DNA of 6,059 nucleotides from B3-G11 sp039714175. GTDB taxonomy: Bacteria; Actinomycetota; Acidimicrobiia; Spongiisociales; UBA5794. This document shows positions 1-4,872 of this stretch, in pieces. Position numbers and translations under genes: made by a program. The first letter of the stretch is position 1; every line of letters starts with the position of its first letter. The stretch covers positions 1-6,059 of the forward strand of contig JBDLJV010000135.1 in assembly GCA_039714175.1 (NCBI GenBank). The letters run 5' to 3'. The notes below the pieces were generated by a model that ran no database searches, was not told the DNA's origin, and worked only from the letters and a program-made list of their open reading frames with translations.

Positions 1-1
1 G

Positions 2-187
2 TCGGGATCACGCCTCATCGATGTGAACCCGAATGACAACGACCTGCGCCGGCTGGCACTGTCGACTGGCGGGTTGGCTGTTGAGATGTCAGCCACAGAG
101 GCTCTGCCGCAGATGGCGGAACTGATCGACGAGTTCGGGACAATGGATGTGAGTGTTCCATCCAGCGCTGAGGACATGGCCGACTGA
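2..187 (+). CDS. 3' end of a putative Sir2-family (sirtuin-like) NAD-dependent protein, 5' truncated
   Basis: The frame is open from the window edge to a TGA at 185-187, giving 61 residues. The tail contains LIDVNP, then a short loop, then STGGLAVEMSATEALPQMAEL. This order (hydrophobic strand ending in a conserved N-P, a polar loop, a second strand, then an x-A-x-E-x-LP helix) is what the C-terminal Rossmann part of sirtuins looks like, where the Asn-Pro loop helps bind the NAD adenosine. Sirtuins use NAD to deacylate lysines, and some Sir2-domain proteins hydrolyse NAD during phage defence. The HG active site and the zinc cysteines would lie upstream of the window, so the activity cannot be judged. 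It is followed after 38 bases by a small gene on the same strand and probably leads the cassette. Another Rossmann-like protein cannot be excluded. Confidence 0.5.
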   Translation, partial: SGSRLIDVNPNDNDLRRLALSTGGLAVEMSATEALPQMAELIDEFGTMDVSVPSSAEDMAD

Positions 188-225
188 GGTCCCCCTGGCG
201 GAAGATGTCACAGGGGCCGCGTACG

Positions 226-438
226 ATGCGAAGCATGAAACGAATCGTGTTGGAAATCGAAATGGAAGAGGACTCGAACCTCCTCACGTGGAAGCTTGAC
301 GATTGGCGGGGGTCAGTCTCGTCGGGGGTATCCACGGACACGACGGACAGCCTCGTGCATCTGTGGGCTGGTGACATCGAGCACGTGATGGATGAGGTCC
401 GGGGGGACGTCGTGCCTACACCACTGCTGGGCGGGTGA
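226..438 (+). CDS. Small acidic hypothetical protein, about 70 residues
   Basis: I do not recognise this protein. It is soluble and acidic, starting with an amphipathic strand (MKRIVLEIEMEEDSN), then LLTWKLDDW, and later a helix LVHLWAGDIEHVMDEVRGD. It has no cysteines, membrane segment or signal peptide. Three in-frame ATGs compete. The one at 226 has AGGGG at 212-216 with 9 bases of spacing and is preferred. The one at 205 has only GGCGGAAG directly against it, and the one at 235 would begin MKRIVLEIE and has no well-placed Shine-Dalgarno. It lies 38 bases after the sirtuin-like gene, and its stop is within 10 bases of the next start, so co-transcription is likely. It could be an immunity or adaptor-type partner, but nothing in the sequence shows that. 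Confidence 0.6.
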   Translation: MRSMKRIVLEIEMEEDSNLLTWKLDDWRGSVSSGVSTDTTDSLVHLWAGDIEHVMDEVRGDVVPTPLLGG

Positions 439-444
439 GGGGGA

Positions 445-723
445 GTGGTGGATCCATCCAGCATCGTGGGAGCCACGTCCGTGTTTCTTGGCGTGGATGC
501 GATCACTGTGATCATGTTCACACCCGGTGTTCTCTTCGGTGCCTGGTTCACCTGGAGCGTGATCGCGGCGATCTTCGGCTGGCACAGGGACAGCTCTGCC
601 CTTGTGTCCCCGTACTCAGAGGCTGCTTCGGACGCGAAACGTGCGTACATCCGGCAGGCGAACAAGGAGCTGGAGAGGGCTCGCAAGAAGCGCGAGGCCA
701 AAGGAGCAGGCTCTGGAGATTGA
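445..723 (+). CDS. Small membrane protein with a basic helical cytoplasmic tail
   Basis: This is a 92-residue product of unknown family. Residues 7-46 are almost wholly hydrophobic or aromatic (IVGATSVFLGVDAITVIMF, then a Pro27-Gly28 break, then VLFGAWFTWSVIAAIFGW), enough for a two-helix hairpin or one long segment with Asp18 buried in it. From residue 57 the chain becomes a highly charged helix with KRAYIRQANKELERARKKRE, expected to stay cytoplasmic by the positive-inside rule. There is no signal-peptidase site. Two consecutive GTG codons at 445 and 448 follow the purine run GAGGGGGA at 437-444, so translation starts at one of them, probably coupled to the gene ending at 438. Its 3' end overlaps the presumed start of the zinc-ribbon gene. 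Confidence 0.65.
   Translation: MVDPSSIVGATSVFLGVDAITVIMFTPGVLFGAWFTWSVIAAIFGWHRDSSALVSPYSEAASDAKRAYIRQANKELERARKKREAKGAGSGD
701..706 (+). promoter_or_regulatory. Shine-Dalgarno AAGGAG for the zinc-ribbon gene
   Basis: AAGGAG lies inside the end of the membrane-protein gene, 6 bases before an in-frame CTG at 713. No ATG, GTG or TTG is at usable spacing. The site therefore argues for a CTG start, or less likely for an ATT start at 719. Confidence 0.45.
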
Positions 724-1444
724 CAAACCCATCGACGAGATCGACTGGTCCTCGCTATTCGCTGCGTGCGCGCAGGCCAAGAGCTGGTCGGAGCTGTTGC
801 GGGTCGTGTTCGTATCCGGCGTGTTGCTGTCCGAGTACACGGCGACCCAGACAGAGGCTGATGTGGACGATGACGAGGTTCTCGAACACGGCAGTGTCGA
901 ACAGCTGAGAGCGGTCCTCACACGGCACGTACGCGAGGATCGCTTCGCTGAGGGAGCAGGGGAGGAGTACTTCTGGAGCGGTACGTTCGACGAGATTCTT
1001 GCTGTCATGGCCTCACGGATGAACGTCGTCTACGACCCGCCACGACGGGTACTGCCGTGTCCCACATGTGGGGACGCCAGCAAGATCCAAACCGTGGTGT
1101 TCGGGATGCCCGCTCGCATGCCGACATCTGAAGATGAGGCCCAGTACCACTTCGCTGGCTGTGTCGTCGACGACGAGATGGGGGACTGGTACTGCCCCAC
1201 GTGTGAGGAGTTCTACCGGATCCCGTGGACCGACCCGTTCGAATGGAACGATCCGAAGCCGCCATCCAGCCTTCGCGAAACGCTCACCGTGGACGAGCTC
1301 GGTCAGGTCTATCGAGATATCACGCTCGGCAGACCGGCCCGGGTCGGTCTGGATACCGATGCCAAGAAACAGGCGTTCCTCGATGCTCACCAGGACGTGC
1401 GGGACATCGCTGCTCGCGGCTACATCATCGAAACTCCCGAGTAG
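713..1444 (+). CDS. Hypothetical protein with a split CPTC...CPTC zinc-binding motif
   Basis: The product is about 243 residues if it starts at CTG 713. In-frame GTG 641 or TTG 602 would add an arginine-rich extension that looks like out-of-frame translation of the upstream gene. The N-terminal 100 residues are acidic and helical (DEIDWSSLFAACAQAKSWSELLRVVFVSGVLL). Cysteines at 116/119 (CPTCG) and 161/164 (CPTCEEF) form two C-x2-C knuckles about 41 residues apart, as expected for one structural Zn site in a zinc-ribbon or rubredoxin-like fold with a long insert. The C-terminus carries DELGQVYRDITLGRPARVGLD and a helical end. There is no membrane segment. It overlaps the membrane-protein gene by 11 bases, suggesting translational coupling, and ends with tandem stops TAG-TGA. 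I recognise no family; protein or nucleic-acid binding through the zinc module is only a guess. Confidence 0.7.
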   Translation: MEIDKPIDEIDWSSLFAACAQAKSWSELLRVVFVSGVLLSEYTATQTEADVDDDEVLEHGSVEQLRAVLTRHVREDRFAEGAGEEYFWSGTFDEILAVMASRMNVVYDPPRRVLPCPTCGDASKIQTVVFGMPARMPTSEDEAQYHFAGCVVDDEMGDWYCPTCEEFYRIPWTDPFEWNDPKPPSSLRETLTVDELGQVYRDITLGRPARVGLDTDAKKQAFLDAHQDVRDIAARGYIIETPE

Positions 1445-1536
1445 TGAGTGGGGATGTGGTGTCGGCTGTTCGGGCTGGCGAGGCGGTTCATGAGGACGGT
1501 GGCGCCATTTCGTGCTCTCGATGATCAGGGACCGGT

Positions 1537-2268
1537 TCAGCGGTTCCAGTCGCGGATCTGGTCGACCATTCTCGTCCGGTTCTTCTCGAAGATCTGAACT
1601 CGATGGGCGTTGACACCCGAAGGATGGGGGAATCCTGACACCACCCTAGTCGGATCGATGCGACCGTCCGACACGAGTATGTCGAGTACTCCTTGGACGG
1701 CCTTGCCCAATGGAATGATGAAGGCCTTTTCGGTGAGCGCCAGCTCATCGGCGAGGAGAGTGAAGTAGGGCAGCAGAACTGGCCAGGTGTCAGGAGTCGG
1801 ATACCCGGAGTAGTTCTTGCCGGCGTTGAACACCGGATAGCGAAGTGCTGAGGACGCGTGAACGAGATCCTCGTACTCGCTATCGAACAGTGAGGCTGTG
1901 CTGTCGAGGCTGAAGAGATTCGGTACGTCCAGTGCGTCAAGCATGGCCACGAGGTTCGTGCGCATCGTCCCTGAGAACGCTGCAACCCGTTTCGCTTGGC
2001 GTAGTACTTCGTCGTCGGGTTCGCCCGCTTCGACCGCTGCTCGTGCAGCAGCGAAGGAGGCAGCCATCTGCGTCCATCCTGGCGTAAGCCCCAGGATGAC
2101 GATCCGGGCTGAGGTGTTGAGGTGGTCAAAGGGGGCGTAGTAGACCTCGATCGGTGCGTCCTGATCGAGGAGGAAGCGGTCAAGGAGCAGATCAGCCTTT
2201 GTGTATGAAGACTTCATTGGCAGTGCTGCAATGTCGTCTGCGAACTCGGCAAATCGGGTTGTGTACAT
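1537..2268 (-). CDS. Uracil-DNA glycosylase superfamily protein, divergent
   Basis: The product has 243 residues. Residues 55-64 form a hydrophobic strand ending in GLTPG, followed by WTQM. Residues 181-190 (KAFIIPLGKA) form the strand and G-K-A turn usual before the last motif, and residues 215-218 are HPSG. A G-x-x-P-G loop after beta-1 and a late H-P-S loop are the two signature motifs of the UDG superfamily (MUG, SMUG1, families 4 and 5), which excise uracil or other damaged bases from DNA. In MUG and SMUG1 the first motif is G-x-N-P-G with a catalytic Asn; here that position is Thr62, so the activity may differ or be lost. No FeS-type cysteines are present. The start at 2268 is chosen for AAGGGG just upstream; an ATG at 2337 would add 23 poorly structured residues. 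The gene is convergent with the zinc-ribbon gene, 92 bases apart, and appears to be monocistronic. Confidence 0.75.
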   Translation of the reverse strand: MYTTRFAEFADDIAALPMKSSYTKADLLLDRFLLDQDAPIEVYYAPFDHLNTSARIVILGLTPGWTQMAASFAAARAAVEAGEPDDEVLRQAKRVAAFSGTMRTNLVAMLDALDVPNLFSLDSTASLFDSEYEDLVHASSALRYPVFNAGKNYSGYPTPDTWPVLLPYFTLLADELALTEKAFIIPLGKAVQGVLDILVSDGRIDPTRVVSGFPHPSGVNAHRVQIFEKNRTRMVDQIRDWNR

Positions 2269-2709
2269 CTGGCCCCTTCGACAAGGGATTGTCGCAGACT
2301 CAGCCCACCTGCGGACTACTCCGGAGGATTGCACCACGTTGGTGACATCTTGGATCGGTCGAATAGATACCAGATACTCCGAAGCTTATGTGGACAGCGC
2401 CAGCAGCGCGCGTGGTGGTGAGATCCGATGCTCCGAACACGCACCTCTGTCACCGATGGCGTGCACGGGAGAGCGCAACGCGGTCCGTTCTCTTGCTCCG
2501 ATCGGAATCTACGGGTACCGCATCATGGCAACTGACGCACTCGGCGATGCGAGCTGCATGACGCCAGCCTCGTGTCCGCGGGGGAGCAGTGACGGTGATC
2601 ATCCCTTGGGCAGACCGAGGGCGATGGCCCGATCCGTTCTTTGATCAAGTCAGCACCCGAGGGTGAGCAGCCTGTGGGCCATCGCGGTGCTTGCAGACAC
2701 GCGGGCGGG
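2269..2709. other. Intergenic stretch without a supported gene (441 bases)
   Basis: This lies between the end of the SDR gene and the start of the UDG-like gene, both on the minus strand, so it should hold the SDR operon's terminator and the UDG promoter. A plus-strand frame stays open from 2201 to 2644, but it begins antisense to the UDG gene, lacks a good ribosome site and gives a low-complexity product rich in Ser, Arg and Ala, so I do not call it. I see no tRNA-like cloverleaf or long direct repeats. Local structures are CACCC-GA-GGGTG at 2654-2665, an 8-bp palindrome TTGATCAA at 2641-2648, and CCCTTGG-GCAGA-CCGAGGG near 2607-2625 (one G-U pair as plus-strand RNA). None has a T-run that would make it a clear terminator. 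Confidence 0.5.
2273..2294 (-). promoter_or_regulatory. Overlapping inverted repeats in the leader of the UDG-like gene, covering its Shine-Dalgarno
   Basis: Read on the minus strand, CGACAA-TCCC-TTGTCG (2294 to 2279) is a perfect 6-bp stem with a 4-base loop. Directly overlapping it, CCCTT-GTCG-AAGGG (2287 to 2274) is a perfect 5-bp stem with a 4-base loop. Both cannot form at once. The second pairs the AAGGG of the Shine-Dalgarno that lies 4 bases before the ATG at 2268. It could be an RNA on/off element or, as DNA, a 16-bp operator. Confidence 0.4.
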
Positions 2710-3516
2710 TCACACCAGTGCGTCGTCGGTCGCCTTTCGCATCATGGACCCCCACATCGAGACCGACGCCCGTCGAGACATCAGGTGGGTGGTGGCGAAA
2801 CGCATCACACGATTGATCCTTCCGGGAACGAGCACCGGCTTCCTGCCGAGGGCACCCAACGCCGCGGCGGCGACATCCTCGGGATCCATCCAGCTCATCG
2901 GCAGCACCGAGAAGTCGACACCATCGACGTCGGTCATCTCGGTCCGAGTCGGACCGGGAACCAGGACGAGTACATCGACGCCCTTCTCGCCGTACTCGGC
3001 ATGGAGACCCTCGCCGAGGGTGAGCTGGTAGGCCTTCGTTGCAGCGTAGTTCGCCAGGTACGGCGTACCGGTGAACGCGGCGGTCGACGAAACGAACACG
3101 ATGCCTCCTCTGCCGCGTTCGACCATGCGATGTCCGAATGAGTGCCCGATCAGCATCGGAGTCGTCGTGTTCAGCTCGACAAACGCCCGGTGGGCGTCGG
3201 CGTTGGTGTTGAGAAACGAGCCGGGAGGGGAGCTTCCTGCGTTCGATATGACGAGTCCGACGTCGAGGCCGTCGGTCGCGGCTTCGAGCCGATCGACTCC
3301 GGAAGCCGTGCTCAGGTCGACCTCGAATGGCCGAACCTCCACACCGTTCTTGTCTCCGATCTCCTCTGCAAGTGTCTCGAGACGATCCAACCGACGGGCC
3401 GCGACAACCAGATTGAATCCCTCCTCACCGAGGGTTCGAGCGAATTCGCGCCCGATCCCCGACGACGCTCCGGTGACCACTGCCCATGGTCCGTACTTGG
3501 ATGCAAGTGTGCTCAT
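2710..3516 (-). CDS. Classical short-chain dehydrogenase/reductase (SDR)
   Basis: This 268-residue NAD(P)-dependent oxidoreductase has the full classical SDR signature. It shows TGASSGIG at 15-22 (dinucleotide-binding glycine motif), VDLS with Asp67, NAG at 92-94, Asn116 in the ELN helix, Ser143/Ser144 in FVSS, and the catalytic YAATK at 157-161. PGPTRTEM at 187-194 follows the active site as usual. AARR at 39-42 after the second strand puts arginines where the cofactor ribose phosphate would bind, which favours NADPH over NADH. The C-terminal tail, about residues 232-268, is basic and Met-rich and may contact membrane or lipid. The substrate is unknown; ketone or alcohol groups of lipids or steroids are common for such enzymes. 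The start is supported by GGAG 5 bases upstream. It lies 12 bases after the SRPBCC stop and forms an operon with it. Confidence 0.92.
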   Translation of the reverse strand: MSTLASKYGPWAVVTGASSGIGREFARTLGEEGFNLVVAARRLDRLETLAEEIGDKNGVEVRPFEVDLSTASGVDRLEAATDGLDVGLVISNAGSSPPGSFLNTNADAHRAFVELNTTTPMLIGHSFGHRMVERGRGGIVFVSSTAAFTGTPYLANYAATKAYQLTLGEGLHAEYGEKGVDVLVLVPGPTRTEMTDVDGVDFSVLPMSWMDPEDVAAAALGALGRKPVLVPGRINRVMRFATTHLMSRRASVSMWGSMMRKATDDALV

Positions 3517-3528
3517 GTGCTCTCCGTT

Positions 3529-4038
3529 TCAGGCCGTGCTGACGGCGTGGACGGGAACTCGGGTGTCGCGGTCGATGAGCGTGCCAGACTCGATGTGCTC
3601 CTTGGTTCCGGCCAGGAAGATCTTCCACTCCTTGGCGAGCTGTTTGCGCAGGGCGATCGCTTCGAAGATGTTCCCGATGGGGCCGTACTTCAGCGTGTAG
3701 TGGAGTGATCCGGTCAATAGCGTTCCCGTGTCGTCCTCCTCCACGAGGAATGATCCGCCCGATGTCTTGATCATGGGGAGGCGTGACGACTCATAGATGT
3801 CGATGCGGAAACTCTCCCCCTCGGTCCACTCGACGATCCGCTCGTCAACGGTCGAGCCGTAGAGGGCCAGATCGCAGTGCCGGGTGGCACCGACTCCGTG
3901 AGTGACTTCCGACGTCAGGTAGGACTTCTTGATTCCCGGACTGAGATTCGACACGTTGCCGAAATCTGCGATTGTCTTCCACACAACGTCCTTTGGGGCG
4001 TCGATGTGGATCTGGTAGGCCAGTACCTTCTCGGCCAT
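3529..4038 (-). CDS. SRPBCC (START-like, polyketide cyclase/dehydrase type) family protein
   Basis: This 169-residue single-domain protein has the SRPBCC layout. It begins with a strand ending IHIDAPKDVVWKTIADFGN (residues 9-28), the family's typical 'x-I-x-A-P-x-x-V-W' opening followed by the short helices and N-L-S-P-G. Then come alternating beta strands (GATRHCDLALYGSTVDERIVEW, ESFRIDIYESS, SGGSFLVEED, GTLLTGSLHYTLKYG) and a long C-terminal helix (NIFEAIALRKQLAKEWKIFLAGTKEHI, about 123-149) that closes the hydrophobic pocket. Such proteins bind or transform small hydrophobic ligands. No signal peptide or membrane segment is seen. The start at 4038 has GGAAGG upstream on the minus strand; the longer open frame to 4362 would run antisense into tetR and is rejected. 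It is first in the operon with the SDR and divergent from tetR, so it is probably repressed by that regulator. Ligand delivery to the SDR is inferred from position only. Confidence 0.85.
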   Translation of the reverse strand: MAEKVLAYQIHIDAPKDVVWKTIADFGNVSNLSPGIKKSYLTSEVTHGVGATRHCDLALYGSTVDERIVEWTEGESFRIDIYESSRLPMIKTSGGSFLVEEDDTGTLLTGSLHYTLKYGPIGNIFEAIALRKQLAKEWKIFLAGTKEHIESGTLIDRDTRVPVHAVSTA

Positions 4039-4073
4039 TGGATCTTCCTTCCGTTGATCCGCACTCCGTATTC

Positions 4074-4089
4074 TGGAATGCTCGTTCCA
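4074..4089. promoter_or_regulatory. Inverted repeat TGGAA-N6-TTCCA, possible second operator half or promoter-proximal site
   Basis: TGGAA TGCTCG TTCCA has perfect 5-bp arms around a 6-base spacer. It lies 36 bases upstream of the SRPBCC start, where a bound protein would block that promoter. It does not share sequence with the tetR-proximal dyad, so a second regulator or chance is possible. Confidence 0.3.
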
Positions 4090-4096
4090 CATGTAA

Positions 4097-4126
4097 CGTT
4101 GTCGATACGTACGTATTCCCGCAACG
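4097..4126. promoter_or_regulatory. Candidate TetR operator: palindromic core ATACGTACGTAT with flanking CGTTG/CAACG arms
   Basis: ATACGTACGTAT at 4105-4116 is a perfect 12-bp palindrome. It sits inside an outer pair CGTTG (4097-4101) and CAACG (4122-4126) whose centre is offset by one base. The whole 30-base element ends against the tetR Shine-Dalgarno, so binding would block tetR transcription directly and probably the divergent SRPBCC promoter too. Size and placement fit a TetR-dimer site; the protein-DNA pairing is inferred. Confidence 0.55.
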
Positions 4127-4134
4127 AGGAAGAA

Positions 4135-4722
4135 ATGGCACGAACTCGAAGTTTCGACACCGATGAGGCGCTGGATTCGGCAATGGGAGTGTTCTGGGAT
4201 CGTGGGTATGAGGCCACGTCCATGGAGGACATCACGCTGGCAACCAGCCTCTCGCGTTCGTCGATCTACGCTGCATTCGGTTCGAAGCGAGGACTCTTCG
4301 ACGCGGTAACCGATCGGTATCTCGAGGGCATCGATCTGATGCTCGAACCGCTCGAGGGTCACGACGGCGGGTTGGACAGCATCGTGGGATTCTTCGAGGG
4401 ATGGCGGAGCCAGATCCGAGGTGACAAGGACGGATCACTGGGTTGCCTGATGATCAACACGATGGCAGAGCGGGGTCACATCGATCCGCGGATCGTCAAG
4501 GCGGGGAACGACTACCTCGAACGGTTGAGCAGCGCGTTCCATGGTGCACTCGTTGGCGCGGCGGAGCGAGGAGAGATTCCCCAAACGCGCGTCGATCGGC
4601 TCGCGGAAGTGTTGATGCTCCTGACGACCGGTCTCTTCGTTGCGTCCAGGGGTCAGGATGTCGAACGCATCGAATCCCTTCTCGACACCGCTGTGGCGGA
4701 GGTTCTCAGTTGGCGGGCATGA
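4135..4722 (+). CDS. TetR/AcrR family transcriptional regulator
   Basis: This 195-residue protein has the TetR layout. Residues 6-52 form the DNA-binding domain: FDTDEALDSAMGVFWDRGYEATSMEDI, then the helix-turn-helix ATSLSRSSIYAAFGSKRGLF with the family's hallmark 'S-x-x-Y-x-x-F-x-S-K-x-x-L'. The rest is the helical ligand-binding and dimer domain, containing GCLMINTMAE at 103-112, a motif of one common TetR subgroup, with Cys104 as the only cysteine. It is expected to repress until a small ligand binds. The start at 4135 is supported by GAGGAAG at 4126-4132; the upstream in-frame extension to 3877 is antisense to the SRPBCC gene and rejected. It probably regulates itself and the divergent SRPBCC-SDR operon through the dyads between them. 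The ligand is unknown. Confidence 0.93.
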   Translation: MARTRSFDTDEALDSAMGVFWDRGYEATSMEDITLATSLSRSSIYAAFGSKRGLFDAVTDRYLEGIDLMLEPLEGHDGGLDSIVGFFEGWRSQIRGDKDGSLGCLMINTMAERGHIDPRIVKAGNDYLERLSSAFHGALVGAAERGEIPQTRVDRLAEVLMLLTTGLFVASRGQDVERIESLLDTAVAEVLSWRA

Positions 4723-4744
4723 CCAGCCAGGACGTTCTGGGTGG
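4723..4744 (+). terminator. Hairpin directly after tetR, possible terminator without U-tract
   Basis: Immediately after the TGA, CCA-g-CCAGGA-cg-TTCTGG-g-TGG can fold into a stem of about 9 pairs (one G-U, one G-G mismatch). It is followed by a second small hairpin, GTTC-GCGA-GAAC (4745-4756). There is no T-run after either, so this would be a U-less terminator at best. Confidence 0.3.
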
Positions 4745-4872
4745 GTTCGCGAGAACTTCCACAAGATGTCACGATGGCGTCAACTTCGTTCCTGTATGTT
4801 TGAGGTTGTGTGGATGTACGGACCAGACGGCGCGGGACTTCTGATTCCGGCCGGATATGTTGGGAGTTCCTG

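Larger units (their letters stand above)
4039..4134. promoter_or_regulatory. Divergent promoter/operator region between the SRPBCC-SDR operon and tetR
   Basis: This 96-base region separates the two divergent starts. It must hold both promoters and is noticeably more A/T-rich than the genes. I cannot assign -35/-10 boxes with confidence. It contains two dyads, listed separately, in the arrangement usual for a TetR protein that controls itself and the neighbouring operon. Confidence 0.65.

Noticed and set aside
15..701. A 228-codon open frame on the minus strand opposite the first three genes
   Set aside because: Its product is a low-complexity Ser/Arg/Thr/Pro mix with no domain, while the plus strand gives consecutive genes with ribosome sites, a membrane segment and a sirtuin-like tail.
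1529..1547. Imperfect hairpin GGACCG...CGGTTCC at the convergent junction, as a bidirectional terminator
   Set aside because: The stem needs a bulge, runs into the end of the UDG-like coding sequence and has no T-run on either strand.
2201..2644. A 147-codon plus-strand frame spanning the gap beside the UDG-like gene
   Set aside because: It starts antisense to the UDG gene, lacks a ribosome site, and its product has no recognisable fold.
2654..2665. CACCC-GA-GGGTG as terminator of the SRPBCC-SDR operon
   Set aside because: The usable stem is only about 4 pairs with a tetraloop and there is no T-run downstream on the minus strand.
3877..4134. N-terminal extension of the TetR gene
   Set aside because: It is antisense to the SRPBCC gene; the TetR domain begins exactly at the ATG at 4135, which has a good ribosome site.
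4846..4855. TCCGGCCGGA palindrome upstream of the EEP gene as an operator
   Set aside because: A 10-bp G/C palindrome is expected by chance in GC-rich DNA, and the flanks do not extend it.
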